This document shows positions 26,301 to 34,844 of a stretch of DNA of 64,000 bases, piece after piece. The position numbers were made by a program, and so were the translations under genes. The stretch covers positions 620,001 to 684,000 of the forward strand of contig RZWH01000002.1 of assembly GCA_004005435.1 (NCBI GenBank), read 5' to 3'. The number at the start of each line of letters is the position of its first letter. The first letter of the stretch is position 1. Origin of the DNA: Rhodobacteraceae bacterium CCMM004 (GTDB taxonomy: Bacteria > Pseudomonadota > Alphaproteobacteria > Rhodobacterales > Rhodobacteraceae). A model generated the notes under the pieces. It did no database searches. It was given only the letters and a program-made list of their open reading frames with translations, and was not told where the DNA came from.

Positions 26301-26855
26301 CCGGCGCAGGTGACGGTGCTGACGGCGACGCCGGCGGCGGTGCGCCCGCGCCTGGCTCCGACCCGCCCCACGGACCTGCCGGTCGAGGTGCCCGTCGCGG
26401 TTGTGGCGCCGCCCACCCCGGAGGTGTCGCCCGAGGCCATCGAAGCGGCCGTCGCGGCGGCGGTGATCAGCCCTTACGCCGTGGACCGCTCGCCGACGCC
26501 CGCCTCGCGCCCCCGCAACTTCGCCAGCAAGATCGAGGAGGCGCGCAAGGCCGCCCCGGCCGCGGCCACCCCCGTCGCCGCCGCCTCGGTGATGACGCCG
26601 CGCCTGCCCTCCTCTGCCTCGGTGGCCAAGCAGGCGACGGTGCGCAACGCGCTGAACATGGGCAAGACGGCGCTCGTGGGCACCTACGGCAGCCCGTCGA
26701 ACAAGCGCGCGTTGGTGCGCCTGTCCTCGGGCCGCTTCGTCAAGGTCAGCGTCGGCGACCGCCTGGAAGGCGGCCGCGTCGCGGCCATCGGCGACGGCGT
26801 CCTGCAATACCGCAAGGGCAGCCGCCGGATCACCCTGAACATGCCGCAGGGCTGA
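23349..26855 (+). CDS. PilM/GspL-like plus PilP/GspC-like inner-membrane fusion protein
   Basis: 1168 residues. Residues 1-180 resemble a cytoplasmic PilM/GspL-type domain (LLLDLTQTEVRLLRR, then CAVRIPNSEILYTDIAAEDG). Residues about 190-620 are an Ala/Pro/Lys-rich low-complexity linker. One membrane helix (LSLLPVALGLVVATVLAIAI) lies near 622-645. A periplasmic Pro/Ala-rich part follows and the last 75 residues look like a PilP/GspC domain: MGKTALVGTYG, RALVRLSSGRFVKVSVGDRL, GGRVAAIGDGVLQY. It would span the inner membrane. Because of the linker it is prone to be mislabelled as IF-2. No secretin or pilin genes are nearby. Confidence 0.78.
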   Translation: MTTTLLLDLTQTEVRLLRRDKGPDAVLATAALDAEDFDAEIAALRQAALDAAGPGFKCAVRIPNSEILYTDIAAEDGVAPDEIARLVRAKLDGLTPYDVDELHFVWRHQRSSGRIHIAAVARQTLAEAEAFAVGHELNPKALIARAESAGFPGPVRFGKTAVRGGIDHAAALAKLAALRDAAAATADVSLPQTPETAVPPGAVAVEAVTGDAAPAQDLAPAPDPVSSETDAEKAAPPAPAAAPATDKPAGATAAKAETAGAKEDAPATAAADAKDAGTRDAKGAGETAAKPAPAPEAPPAAKAPAAETASKPPPEAKPAAKTPETASKSAESKPADKAPAPKAAPPQTPAAAATPAEPSRATDTPAMPVAAAGKTASNSGGAPAPRPPSEPSAPEGPQAAPAPKPRFDPVAAARANTGEAGAAARPSPGGKPEAPPPGERDAPQPAAGSRRGAAPVSFASRRASEPAGTEGGDPGQSPLSRIAARIAMLPDGGRGPVPEAPAASGTGPAARKVPAPAPTAAPKVQPPRRSGPGGPAPAGPRRGPARPPATGKPAAKAPPQPKVVALAPAGAAAAASLTPPTPAPTLPKPDTAPAPPRNGALTEAEAMTVFGARREAGSRARLSLLPVALGLVVATVLAIAIWSAYFFLSPDREGAPEDGIALLEPGAPVGEGTPLDDGAEVIPPAPGDPEPDLSQPAEPETAAAPVPQPEAPVGEGTPGPSTDTEVAAPAIPDAAGTPPAVGTGPDAAPGQTVAALDTPDTPDSPARPDTPPAGPVLDPLQRAAPPADSAARYAGTGVWEVAPEPPTLPASDRLDNVLAPAEAADPTPTRAEAPALADPTALAAVQPPASPLPPPPPGTGFDLGDDGLVVATPDGALSPEGIRVVAGAPPRRPPATPSRPAGGPPAEVVEAAPRVSDAGAGDPRPRPRPGSVDESRAGPAEAPVTLPQAPDAAPQALPPADTRLAGLRPSSRPEDFATRFVQALPAQVTVLTATPAAVRPRLAPTRPTDLPVEVPVAVVAPPTPEVSPEAIEAAVAAAVISPYAVDRSPTPASRPRNFASKIEEARKAAPAAATPVAAASVMTPRLPSSASVAKQATVRNALNMGKTALVGTYGSPSNKRALVRLSSGRFVKVSVGDRLEGGRVAAIGDGVLQYRKGSRRITLNMPQG

Positions 26856-26875
26856 GCCCTGCGCCGTCGGCCCGA

Positions 26876-27736
26876 TCAGGGCAGGAGCAACAGACCGACC
26901 GTGGCGTGGTCCATGCTGGACTGTTGCTGCCGCTTGATATGGGCCTGCTGTCGCTGGAAGTCCGCGTCGTTCTGCGAGGTCGTGGCCGGCGCGGTGCCGG
27001 CCCGCAGAATGCCCTTGATGACCATCAGCGCAAGCGCCTCACCCTCGGTCAGCGGCCTCTTCTTGGCAGCGGCGTTCCGCCGTTTGACGATCTCTGCCAT
27101 CACCGCCTTGGCCTCGGGGATACCGCGTCGCGCGGCCTGATCGAACAGGTGCTCCGCCCGGGCTCGATCCTTCGGCACGCCGTAGCCGTTATGATACAGC
27201 ACCGCGAGGTTGTACTTCGCGATCAGATAGCCACTGGCGTTCTCAAAGGCTTCGGCCGCCTTGGCATAGCTCTGCGGCACGCCGCGTCCTTCCAGATACA
27301 TCTCTCCCAGCCGCAGCTGGGCCTTTGACACCTTAGTCCGCGAATACCACTCCGCCGCGCGCGCATAGCTCTGCGGGACACCCAGCCCGATGTCGTAGGC
27401 CCGACCCAGATTGAACTCGCCGAACTGATCGCCGGCCTCGGCTGCCGTGCGATACCAGCGGACCGCCGCGACGGGATCGGGCGGCACCCCGTCGCCCGTC
27501 TCGTGGATTTGGCCGACTTGGACCATGGCGAACAAGTTGCCGGCCTCCGCCGCCCGGGTTGTCCACGCCAATACGGCAACCGGGTCGCGGTCCTCGGTCG
27601 GGCCGCTCCGGTAGTGGCTCGCCAAGGCACGCATGGCCGATTGATCACCCTGCTCGGCCGCCCAGAGAAGAAGGTCGAGCCCCTTCTCTGCATCTGTCGG
27701 GAACGCTTGATCCAACTTGTCCCGGTTGCCCAGCAA
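26876..27736 (-). CDS. Sel1-repeat C-terminal fragment, downstream of in-frame TAA
   Basis: About 286 residues of Sel1 repeats (EAGNLFAMVQVGQIHETGDG, FGEFNLGRAYDIGLGVPQSY) ending in the tail DFQRQQAHIKRQQ...VGLLLLP, also found in the protein ending at 1087. It has no signal peptide, no ATG and no ribosome site at its apparent TTG start. It lies in the same frame as the upstream Sel1 gene and follows its TAA by nine bases. The repeat pattern continues across the stop, so I read this as the 3' part of one broken gene, or of one read through. If expressed alone it would stay in the cytoplasm. Confidence 0.7.
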   Translation of the reverse strand: MLGNRDKLDQAFPTDAEKGLDLLLWAAEQGDQSAMRALASHYRSGPTEDRDPVAVLAWTTRAAEAGNLFAMVQVGQIHETGDGVPPDPVAAVRWYRTAAEAGDQFGEFNLGRAYDIGLGVPQSYARAAEWYSRTKVSKAQLRLGEMYLEGRGVPQSYAKAAEAFENASGYLIAKYNLAVLYHNGYGVPKDRARAEHLFDQAARRGIPEAKAVMAEIVKRRNAAAKKRPLTEGEALALMVIKGILRAGTAPATTSQNDADFQRQQAHIKRQQQSSMDHATVGLLLLP

Positions 27737-27745
27737 GAGCTTGCC

Positions 27746-29155
27746 TTAGACGACGGCCGACGGCGTATGCCCCTTGGCGACCAGCCGTTCGTAGACGGCG
27801 ACGGATTTGCGGATGTCCTTGTTAAAGAGCTCGGTGCCCCGGCGATACGAGAACGCCAGCCCGGCCATCGCGCTGGTCCAGCCGGTTTCGGCCAGGTTCA
27901 TGTAGTGAGCGGCGGCGGCGGCCCGCTCGGCGCTCGTCTCGGCCGACTGGCTCAGCTCCATGTACTGCGCCATGAGGGCATTGCCCACCCGCGCGACTGC
28001 AGCCTCCGCACGCTCTTGGCCCAACTCCTGCGCCTGAACGAAATGCCTTAGCGCCTCCATCGGGTTCGGTTGCTCGCCCCCTTCACCCTTTTCGAGGATC
28101 AGACCGAGATTGAAATGCGCGGTGGCCGACCCGGAAGCGGCGGCGAAGCGGTAGAGACGCGCGGCCTCGGCCAAATCTTTCGGCACGCCCGCGCCGGTTT
28201 GATGAGCATAGCCGAGCAGCACCTGCGGCTTGGTGTGGCCTTGCTCTGCGGCCGCGCGATACCAGCGGATGGCCTCCGCCGGATCGGCCTTCAGATCCTT
28301 GTGCCCTCGGGAATATGTTCGTGCGAGCACGTATTGCGCTTCCGCGTCGCCCGCTTCGGCGCGCTCGCGATACCACGCGACCGTGCGCGGCGCCTTGGCC
28401 AGCCGGTCGAGCGCCGCCAGCGCGTCCGTATCGCCCTGGTCGGCGGCGGCGGTCTCGGCCATCGTCACCCGCAGCGACTGAAGGTTCTTCTGCGCCGTCT
28501 CGTTGCCCTGGGCGGCCGCAGCCTCGTACCAGCGGCGCGCCTCGGTCAGATCCTTCTCCACCCCGGTGCCGGTGTGCAGAAGGTAGCCCAGCATCGACTG
28601 CGCCTTGGGGTGGCCCTGCTCGGCCGCTTTCAGGAACCAGTCGTGGGCGGCGCGCCGGTCGCGCTCGACCCCGGTCCCGGCATAGTAGTAGCGGCCCAAA
28701 TAGAACTGCGACTGCGTCCACCCCTGTTCGGCCGCCTTGCGGAACCATTCGGCCGCCGCCGTCTTGTCGACTGGTCCCTCGACGCCGAGGTCGAAGAAGT
28801 TGCCCATGGTGTGCTGAGCCGGCGCAAAGCCCTGCTCCGCCGCCCGTAGATAAAGCGCCCGTGCCGCGGCCATGTCCTTGGCGACGCCGGTGCCGCTGAA
28901 CGTCATGATCGCCAAACCGTTCTGCGCCCAGGCCTCGCCGCGTGCGACCCCGGCCTCGGCCAGCGATAGGGCGCGGGCATAGTCCGCATCGGCGTAGGCT
29001 CTTCCGAAGAGCTCGTAGTCGGTCTGGGCCGCGGCGGGTTGAGCGGTCGACAGGAGCGCGCCCATGAGAGCGGCGGTCAGGACGAGGCGGGGGGCATCGG
29101 CGGGTCTCCGGCTGCGAGCCCGCCGATGGTGCCCTGACGTGAGGTGCCCCGGCAA
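27746..29155 (-). CDS. Sel1-repeat protein, N-terminal part (gene apparently interrupted)
   Basis: About 469 residues from a suggested TTG at 29155; ATG 29065 is the first ATG but would give a very short leader. From 29155 the N-terminus has arginines followed by RLVLTAALMGALLSTAQPAAA, a good signal peptide. About ten Sel1 repeats follow (AEQGWTQSQFYLGRYYYAG, AEQGHPKAQSMLGYLLHTG). The frame ends at a TAA in the middle of a repeat helix (KGHTPSAVV-stop-GKLLLG), after which the pattern goes on in the next fragment. The hppD terminator lies just upstream, so this gene needs its own promoter in 29156-29170 or further in. Confidence 0.72.
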   Translation of the reverse strand: MPGHLTSGHHRRARSRRPADAPRLVLTAALMGALLSTAQPAAAQTDYELFGRAYADADYARALSLAEAGVARGEAWAQNGLAIMTFSGTGVAKDMAAARALYLRAAEQGFAPAQHTMGNFFDLGVEGPVDKTAAAEWFRKAAEQGWTQSQFYLGRYYYAGTGVERDRRAAHDWFLKAAEQGHPKAQSMLGYLLHTGTGVEKDLTEARRWYEAAAAQGNETAQKNLQSLRVTMAETAAADQGDTDALAALDRLAKAPRTVAWYRERAEAGDAEAQYVLARTYSRGHKDLKADPAEAIRWYRAAAEQGHTKPQVLLGYAHQTGAGVPKDLAEAARLYRFAAASGSATAHFNLGLILEKGEGGEQPNPMEALRHFVQAQELGQERAEAAVARVGNALMAQYMELSQSAETSAERAAAAAHYMNLAETGWTSAMAGLAFSYRRGTELFNKDIRKSVAVYERLVAKGHTPSAVV

Positions 29156-29167
29156 CCCTGGTATGTC

Positions 29168-29200
29168 AAAAAACGGCCCGCCGGACGAACCGGCGGGCCG
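29168..29200 (-). terminator. Rho-independent terminator of hppD
   Basis: On the minus strand, an 11-bp stem CGGCCCGCCGG / CCGGCGGGCCG with a 5-nt loop is followed by TTTTTT. It lies 28 bases past the hppD stop. This is the clearest intrinsic terminator in the window. Confidence 0.9.
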
Positions 29201-29228
29201 CTCCTCCCTGCGGACGTCTGCGCGCCCT

Positions 29229-30332
29229 TTACTCGGCCGCGGTGTCCTTGAGCACGCCGCGGTCGATCTGGTCCTGTTCGATGGACTCAAACAGCGCCTT
29301 GAAGTTGCCCTCGCCGAAGCCGTCGTCGCCCTTGCGCTCGATGAACTCGAAGAAGATCGGGCCGATCACCGTCTTGGAGAAGATCTGGAGCAGGATGCGG
29401 GTCTCGCCGCCGTCCACCACGCCCTCGCCGTCGATCAGGATGCCGTGCTCCATCATCCGGTCCTTGGGCTCGTCGTGGCCGGCGACGCGGTCGTAGCTCA
29501 GATCGTAGTAGGCCTCGGGCGGCTTGGGCATGAACTTGATCCCGTTCTCGGCGATCCGGTCCACGCTTTCGTAGATGTCGCGGGCGCCGACGGCGATGTG
29601 CTGGATCCCCTCGCCGTTGTAGCGCTTGAGGTATTCCACGATCTGCCCCGTCTCGCCCCGGTCCTCGTTGATCGGGATGCGGATGCGGCCGCAGGGCGAG
29701 GTCAGCGCGCGGCTGAACAGGCCCGTGAACTTGCCCTCGATGTCGAAGAAGCGGATTTCGCGGAAGTTGAAGATGTCGCCGTAGAACCCGAACCAGACGT
29801 CCATGTTGCCCTTGTGGACGTTGTGGGTCAGGTGGTCGAGATAGTAGAAGCCGACGCCCTCGGGATGCGCCTTGTCGACCCAGTCGAACTCGGCGTTGTA
29901 GGGGTTCTTGTCGTAGTAATCCTCGACGAAGTAGATCAGCGACCCGCCGATGCCCACGATGGCTGGGACGTCCATGGTCTTGCCCGGGCCGGTGTACTCC
30001 TCGGCGCCCTTGGACACCGCATGCTTGAGCGCGTGCTCAGCATCCACGACGCGCCAGGCCATCGACGGCGCGCAGGGCCCGTGCGCGTCGACGAAGCGGC
30101 GGGCGTGGCTGTCGGGCTCGTCGTTCAGAACATAGGTGATGTCGCCCTGCTGCCAAAGCTCGATGGCGCGGGTCTTGTGCGTGGCGGTGTGGACATAGCC
30201 CATCTTGGCGAACAGATCGCGCAGCTTCTCCGGCTCGGGATGGGCGAACTCGACGAATTCGAACCCGTCCGTGCCGGCGGGATTGTCGTCGGAAATGGTG
30301 GCCTTGGGGGCGTCGTGCGGGAACGGTCCCAT
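29229..30332 (-). CDS. hppD: 4-hydroxyphenylpyruvate dioxygenase
   Basis: 367 residues from ATG 30332 (GGAGA upstream). The enzyme converts 4-hydroxyphenylpyruvate to homogentisate in tyrosine breakdown, using Fe(II) and O2. The iron ligands fall in VGFYYLDHLTHNVHKG (His), GIQHIAVGARDIY (His) and IFFEFIERKGDDGFG (Glu). The C-terminal helix motif GEGNFKALFESIEQDQ is typical of this enzyme. It diverges from an Lrp/AsnC regulator 134 bp away, the likely controller. Confidence 0.95.
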   Translation of the reverse strand: MGPFPHDAPKATISDDNPAGTDGFEFVEFAHPEPEKLRDLFAKMGYVHTATHKTRAIELWQQGDITYVLNDEPDSHARRFVDAHGPCAPSMAWRVVDAEHALKHAVSKGAEEYTGPGKTMDVPAIVGIGGSLIYFVEDYYDKNPYNAEFDWVDKAHPEGVGFYYLDHLTHNVHKGNMDVWFGFYGDIFNFREIRFFDIEGKFTGLFSRALTSPCGRIRIPINEDRGETGQIVEYLKRYNGEGIQHIAVGARDIYESVDRIAENGIKFMPKPPEAYYDLSYDRVAGHDEPKDRMMEHGILIDGEGVVDGGETRILLQIFSKTVIGPIFFEFIERKGDDGFGEGNFKALFESIEQDQIDRGVLKDTAAE

Positions 30333-30447
30333 CGGGGTCTCCTTTATCCGGGATTTCACGAGAATCTACCGCAAGGGGGGCGCCGATCCTGCGCATTCTG
30401 CCCCGATCGCACGCACAACTTTGCGCGGAATTGACGGGAACGGCGGC

Positions 30448-30459
30448 GATTGTGCAATC
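30448..30459. promoter_or_regulatory. Candidate Lrp-type operator between hppD and its regulator
   Basis: GATTG-TG-CAATC is a short dyad ending 7 bases before the regulator's start codon. Lrp/AsnC proteins often bind such AT-containing dyads. The assignment is inference from position and symmetry. Confidence 0.35.
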
Positions 30460-30466
30460 ATCCCGC

Positions 30467-30928
30467 ATGGCCCGCCTCGATTCGACCGACACCCGGCTCC
30501 TCGACCTGCTGCAACGGGACGCACGCCTGACGGCCCAGGATTTGGGCGAGCGGCTCAATCTTTCGGCCAGCCAGGCCGGGCGCCGCCGCCAGCGGCTGGA
30601 GGAGGCGGGGCTGATCCGCGGCTATGCCGCGCGACTCGACCCCGCGCGCCTGGGGCTGCGGGTCCAGGCCTTCGTCCAGGTCGAGATGGCCAGCCACGCC
30701 CCCGCGCGCGTCCGCGACTTCGCCCGCCTGATCGAGGCGCAGGCCGAAATCATCAGCGCCTGGACGCTCACGGGCGAGGCCGACTACCTGTTGCGGGTGT
30801 TCTGCGCCGACCTCGCCGGGCTCAACCGCCTCCTGCACGACGTGCTCCTGCCCCACGACGCGGTGGCGCGGGTGCGCAGCCAGATCGTCATGGACCAGCT
30901 CAAGACCGACGCGCCCCTGCCGACGTGA
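30467..30928 (+). CDS. Lrp/AsnC family regulator, divergent from hppD
   Basis: 153 residues. The winged HTH is near the N-terminus (DSTDTRLLDLLQRDARLTAQ, then LSASQAGRRRQRLEEAGLIRGY). The RAM (effector-binding) domain follows, with GEADYLLRVFCADLAGLNRLL. The divergent layout suggests that it controls hppD in response to an aromatic amino acid or intermediate. ATG 30467 fits the usual family N-terminus. Confidence 0.9.
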   Translation: MARLDSTDTRLLDLLQRDARLTAQDLGERLNLSASQAGRRRQRLEEAGLIRGYAARLDPARLGLRVQAFVQVEMASHAPARVRDFARLIEAQAEIISAWTLTGEADYLLRVFCADLAGLNRLLHDVLLPHDAVARVRSQIVMDQLKTDAPLPT

Positions 30929-31007
30929 TCCGCCGCCGCGGCTGTTGTGTTCGGTGCGGGTGCGCGCGATGTAGAGTTGGGACACCCCAGGATGCGGAGC
31001 GCCGACT

Positions 31008-32942
31008 ATGGAAGGCTTCTTGCTGCAAGCGACGATCTATCTGGCGGCCGCGGTCATCGCGGTGCCGGTGGCGGCGCGATTGGGCCTGGGCTCGGTCCTG
31101 GGCTATCTGGCCGCCGGGATCCTGATCGGTCCGGTCCTGGGCCTCGTGGGGTCCGAGACCGAAGACCTCCAGCACTTCGCCGAGTTCGGCGTGGTGATGA
31201 TGCTGTTCCTCATCGGGTTGGAGTTGGACCCCCGCGCCTTGTGGGACATGCGCCACCGGCTGATCGGGCTGGGCGGTGCGCAGGTGGTGGTCACCGCGGC
31301 GCTGGTGGCGGGGGGGGCGTATGCGCTGGGCCAGCCCTGGACCGTGGCGGTGGCGATCGGCATGATCTTTTCCCTGTCGTCGACGGCCATCGTGCTCCAG
31401 ACCCTCAGCGAAAAGGGGCTGATGCAGACCAACGGCGGGCGGGCGTCGTTCTCGGTCCTGTTGACCCAGGACATCGCGGTCATCCCGATGCTGGCATTCC
31501 TGCCCCTGTTGGCCATGCCAGGCCTCGTCCGCGGACATGCGGAGGAAGAGCACGGCGCGGCACTCGCCCCCGGAGGAGCGGCTCACGCCGCGGGCGGTGG
31601 CGAGGGCGAGTCGGCGGCGGCCGAGGAACAGGTGGCCGCCGCCATGAGCTTTATCGAGTCGCTGCCGGGCTGGGGGGTGACGCTGGTGACGGTGGGCGCG
31701 GTCGCCGCGATCATCCTCCTGGGCGTCTTCGCCACGCGGCCGGTGTTCCGCTTTATCCACCAGGCGCGGCTGCGCGAGCTCTACACCGCTCTGGCGCTGC
31801 TGATCGTGATCGGCATCGCGTTCATGATGACGCTGGTGGGGCTGTCGCCCGCGCTCGGCACCTTCCTCGCCGGCGTGGTCCTGGCCAACAGCGAGTTCCG
31901 GCACGAGTTGGAATCCGACATCGAGCCGTTCAAGGGGCTGCTGCTGGGCCTGTTCTTCATCACCGTGGGCGCGGGCATCTCGTTTCCCACCCTGTTCGAC
32001 GCGCCGGTGACGCTGATCGGGCTGACCCTGGCGGTGATGCTGGTCAAGGGCCTGGTGCTCTACGCGCTCGCGGTGATCTTCAAGCTCGATATGCGGGACC
32101 GCTGGCTGTTCACCCTCGGCCTGGCGCAGGCCGGGGAGTTCGGGTTCGTCCTCGTCGCCTTCGCGCTCAAGACCAGCGTGCTGCCCGGGGCCCTGGGCGA
32201 GACTCTGCTGTTGATCGTGGCCCTGTCGATGCTGCTGACGCCGCTCTTCTTCATCGCCTACGAGGCGATTTCGCGGCGCACGCCCGAGGCCGATCCCGAG
32301 GCGCCGCCGCCGGACGAGATCGACCGCACCGCGCCCATCATCATCGTCGGCATCGGCCGGTTCGGCCAGGTGGTGAACCGGATGCTGCAACTCGCAGGGC
32401 TCAAGACGACGGTGCTGGACCACGATCTCGACACCATCCAACTGATGCGGCGGTTCGGGTTCAAGGGGTTCTTCGGCGACCCGACCCGCCCCGAACTTCT
32501 GCATGCCGCGGGCCTGGGCCAGGCCAAGGTCCTGGTGGTGGCCATGGACGATCCGGCGAAGTCGACGGCGCTGGTGGAGTATGCCCGGCGCGAGCGGCCC
32601 GATCTGCACATCGTCGCCCGCGCCCGCGACCGCATCCATGTCTACGAGCTCTACCGTGCGGGCGCCGACGACATCGTGCGCGAGCTGTTCGATTCGAGCC
32701 TGCGGGCGGGGCGTTATGTGCTGGAGAACATGGGCCTCAGCGACTACGAGGCGGCCGAGATGGAAAAGGCGTTCTTCCGCATCGACCGCGGGGCGCTGCG
32801 CGAGTTGGCGGCGCTCTGGGAGCCGGGGGTGCCGGTGACCGAGAACGACGCCTACATCGAGCGCGCCAAGGAGCTGAACAAGGAGCTGGAGACGGCACTG
32901 GTGACGCAATACGACACCAAGCGCACAGGGACCGAGGGCTGA
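31008..32942 (+). CDS. CPA2-type K+/H+ antiporter with RCK (TrkA-N) domain, KefB-like
   Basis: 644 residues. The N-terminal ~400 residues form the CPA2 exchanger fold, about 12 membrane segments, with LGYLAAGILIGPVLGLV, EFGVVMMLFLIGLELDPR and FSLSSTAIVLQTL. A Gly/Ala/Glu-rich cytoplasmic loop lies near residue 180-210. The C-terminal part is an RCK domain starting PIIIVGIGRFGQVVNRML, with VLDHDLDTIQLMRRFG and FGDPTRPELL. Such proteins exchange K+ for H+ and are gated by nucleotide or glutathione ligands. KefC/KefB are close relatives; the exact ligand is unknown. Confidence 0.88.
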   Translation: MEGFLLQATIYLAAAVIAVPVAARLGLGSVLGYLAAGILIGPVLGLVGSETEDLQHFAEFGVVMMLFLIGLELDPRALWDMRHRLIGLGGAQVVVTAALVAGGAYALGQPWTVAVAIGMIFSLSSTAIVLQTLSEKGLMQTNGGRASFSVLLTQDIAVIPMLAFLPLLAMPGLVRGHAEEEHGAALAPGGAAHAAGGGEGESAAAEEQVAAAMSFIESLPGWGVTLVTVGAVAAIILLGVFATRPVFRFIHQARLRELYTALALLIVIGIAFMMTLVGLSPALGTFLAGVVLANSEFRHELESDIEPFKGLLLGLFFITVGAGISFPTLFDAPVTLIGLTLAVMLVKGLVLYALAVIFKLDMRDRWLFTLGLAQAGEFGFVLVAFALKTSVLPGALGETLLLIVALSMLLTPLFFIAYEAISRRTPEADPEAPPPDEIDRTAPIIIVGIGRFGQVVNRMLQLAGLKTTVLDHDLDTIQLMRRFGFKGFFGDPTRPELLHAAGLGQAKVLVVAMDDPAKSTALVEYARRERPDLHIVARARDRIHVYELYRAGADDIVRELFDSSLRAGRYVLENMGLSDYEAAEMEKAFFRIDRGALRELAALWEPGVPVTENDAYIERAKELNKELETALVTQYDTKRTGTEG

Positions 32943-32950
32943 GCAGGGGG

Positions 32951-32973
32951 GCGATTTTTCGTCGAAAAATCGC
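32951..32973. repeat. AT-cored palindrome after the antiporter gene
   Basis: GCGATTTTTCG-T-CGAAAAATCGC, an 11-bp inverted repeat with a 1-nt centre, enclosed by GGGGG / CGCCCC. It lies 8 bases after the stop and 15 before the convergent cobT end, so it may end transcription from both sides. Confidence 0.7.
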
Positions 32974-32988
32974 GCCCCGCGGCCGGTG

Positions 32989-34008
32989 TCATCCCTCGCT
33001 GACGCCCGCCTCGGCGAAGGTCGCCATGCCCGAGTGACAGGCCAGCGCCGCCTGCACCACGCCCAGCGCCACCGCCGCGCCCGACCCCTCGCCCAGGCGC
33101 AGACCTAGCGACACGAGCGGCGCCTTGCCCAGCCGGTCGAGGAGCGCGGCGTGCGCCCCCTCGGCCGAGAGGTGGCCGGCGAGCGCGTGGTCGAGGGCGC
33201 CGTGGCGGGCCCGCTCCAGCACCGCCGCGGCGGCGGTGCAGATGAACCCGTCGAGGATCACCGGCACGCGGCCGTGCCGGGCCCTGAGGATCGCCCCGGC
33301 CATCGCCGCCAACTCGCGCCCGCCCACGCGCCGCAGTGCCTCCAGCGGGTCCGACAGGGCCGCCTCGTGGCGGTCGAGCGCCGCCTTGACGGTCGCGACC
33401 TTGGCCTCCAGCGCCTTGCCCGCGACGCCGGTGCCCGCCCCGGTCCAGTCCTCGGCCCGCCCGCCGTAGAGCGCCGCGGCCAGCGCGGCGGCGGCGGTGG
33501 TGTTGCCGATCCCCATCTCGCCACAGATCAGCAGATCGCTGTCTTCGGCCACCGCGGCCCAGCCCGCCGACATGGCCGCCGCGAGGTCGTCCTCGGTCAT
33601 CGCGGGCGCCTCGGTCATGTCCTCGGTGGGCCGGTCGAGGTCCAGCGCGTGGACGTCCAGCCGCGCGCCGAATGCCTGCGCCAGTTGGTTGATCGCGGCA
33701 CCCCCGGCCTCGAAATTCGCGACCATCTGAGCGGTGACCTCGGGCGGGAAGGCCGAGACGCCCCGCGCCGCGACGCCATGGTTGGCGGCGAAGACGACGA
33801 TCTGCGGCGACGCGACGCGGGGCCGGTCGCTGCCCTGCCACCCGGCCATCCAGGCCGCCACCTGCTCCAACCGGCCGAGCGCGCCCGGCGGTTTGGTCAG
33901 CACCGCATCGCGGGCGCGCGCGGCGGAGATCGCCTCGGCATCGGGTTCCGGCAGGTCCGCGAATGCGGCACGGATGTCGTCCAAAGTGGCAAAGCGGGGG
34001 GACGTCAT
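32989..34008 (-). CDS. cobT: Nicotinate-nucleotide-dimethylbenzimidazole phosphoribosyltransferase
   Basis: 339 residues from ATG 34008 (GAGG upstream). CobT makes alpha-ribazole phosphate for the lower ligand of cobalamin. Motifs: [50 protein letters not shown] and EGSGAAVAL near the end, all conserved in CobT. It diverges from cobS with a 71-bp shared promoter region. I see no cobalamin riboswitch in that short gap. Confidence 0.95.
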   Translation of the reverse strand: MTSPRFATLDDIRAAFADLPEPDAEAISAARARDAVLTKPPGALGRLEQVAAWMAGWQGSDRPRVASPQIVVFAANHGVAARGVSAFPPEVTAQMVANFEAGGAAINQLAQAFGARLDVHALDLDRPTEDMTEAPAMTEDDLAAAMSAGWAAVAEDSDLLICGEMGIGNTTAAAALAAALYGGRAEDWTGAGTGVAGKALEAKVATVKAALDRHEAALSDPLEALRRVGGRELAAMAGAILRARHGRVPVILDGFICTAAAAVLERARHGALDHALAGHLSAEGAHAALLDRLGKAPLVSLGLRLGEGSGAAVALGVVQAALACHSGMATFAEAGVSEG

Positions 34009-34079
34009 GGCGACCTCGTTGATTGTTGTCGCCGGCGTGTTTACCGCTCGGGCACGCAGGCGAAAGGGAAAACGCATCC

Positions 34080-34829
34080 ATGGCAGAGACCGGCGGGCCT
34101 AGGGCGGGGGACGTGGCCGCGGCGCTGGCGCTGTTGAGCCGGGTGCCGGTGCGGGCCGACCATCGCCGCGGTGCGGCCGCGGCGTGGGCCTGGCCGGTGG
34201 CGGGCGCGCTCCTGGCCGCGATGGCGGCGGCGGCGGGCTGGGCCGCGCTGGCCCTGGGCCTGCCCGCGGCGGCGGCGGCGGGGCTGGTCCTGGCGGTGCA
34301 GGTCGCGACCACCGGGGCGATGCACGAGGACGGCCTGGCCGACACTGCCGACGGGCTCTGGGGCGGGGCCGACCCCGCCCGCCGCCTGGAGATCATGAAG
34401 GACAGCCGGATCGGCGCCTACGGGGTGCTGGCGCTGATTTTGGGGGTGGGCCTGCGCTGGACACTCCTGACCGCGCTCTTTGCCGCGGGCACGGTGTGGG
34501 CGCCGCTGATCGCAGCGGGGATGGTGTCCCGCGCGGCCATCGTGGCGGCGATGCGCCGCCTGCCCCCGGCCCGCCCGGGGGGCCTGTCGGCGCTGGTCGG
34601 CCGCCCCGCGGCGACCGGCGAGGCGCTTGCCCTGGCGCTCGGGCTGGCCGGCGCGGTGGTCCTCTGCGGCGCGGCGGGCCTCGGCGCGGCCCTGGCGGCG
34701 GCCGCGGCCGCGGTCGGGCTCGGACAGCTCGCCCGGGCCAAGATCGGGGGACAGACCGGCGACATCCTCGGCGCGGTCCAGCAGGTGGCCGAGATCGCCG
34801 CCCTCACCGTTCTTGCCGCCGCGCTCTGA
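34080..34829 (+). CDS. cobS: Adenosylcobinamide-GDP ribazoletransferase (cobalamin synthase)
   Basis: 249 residues, integral membrane. CobS joins adenosylcobinamide-GDP and alpha-ribazole(-phosphate), the last assembly steps of cobalamin. The conserved motif [19 protein letters not shown] is followed by [16 protein letters not shown]. The rest is Ala/Leu-rich membrane helices ending [20 protein letters not shown]. It diverges from cobT and forms with it the cobalamin pair of this window. Confidence 0.94.
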   Translation: MAETGGPRAGDVAAALALLSRVPVRADHRRGAAAAWAWPVAGALLAAMAAAAGWAALALGLPAAAAAGLVLAVQVATTGAMHEDGLADTADGLWGGADPARRLEIMKDSRIGAYGVLALILGVGLRWTLLTALFAAGTVWAPLIAAGMVSRAAIVAAMRRLPPARPGGLSALVGRPAATGEALALALGLAGAVVLCGAAGLGAALAAAAAAVGLGQLARAKIGGQTGDILGAVQQVAEIAALTVLAAAL

Positions 34830-34844
34830 CCCCGCCCGCCCGGC

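Noticed and set aside
23286-26807. A 1173-residue open frame on the minus strand opposite the large fusion protein
   Set aside because: Its product is a Gly/Arg-rich string with no motifs; it mirrors the Ala/Pro codons of the plus-strand gene in GC-rich DNA.
23349-26855. Translation initiation factor IF-2
   Set aside because: The Ala/Pro/Lys-rich linker resembles the IF-2 N-terminus, but there is no GTPase domain.
27734-27748. An independent Sel1 gene starting at TTG 27736
   Set aside because: No ribosome site, no signal peptide, and same frame as the upstream gene with the repeat pattern continuing across the stop.
34009-34079. Cobalamin riboswitch between cobT and cobS
   Set aside because: The gap is only 71 bp and shows no B12-box-like stretch.
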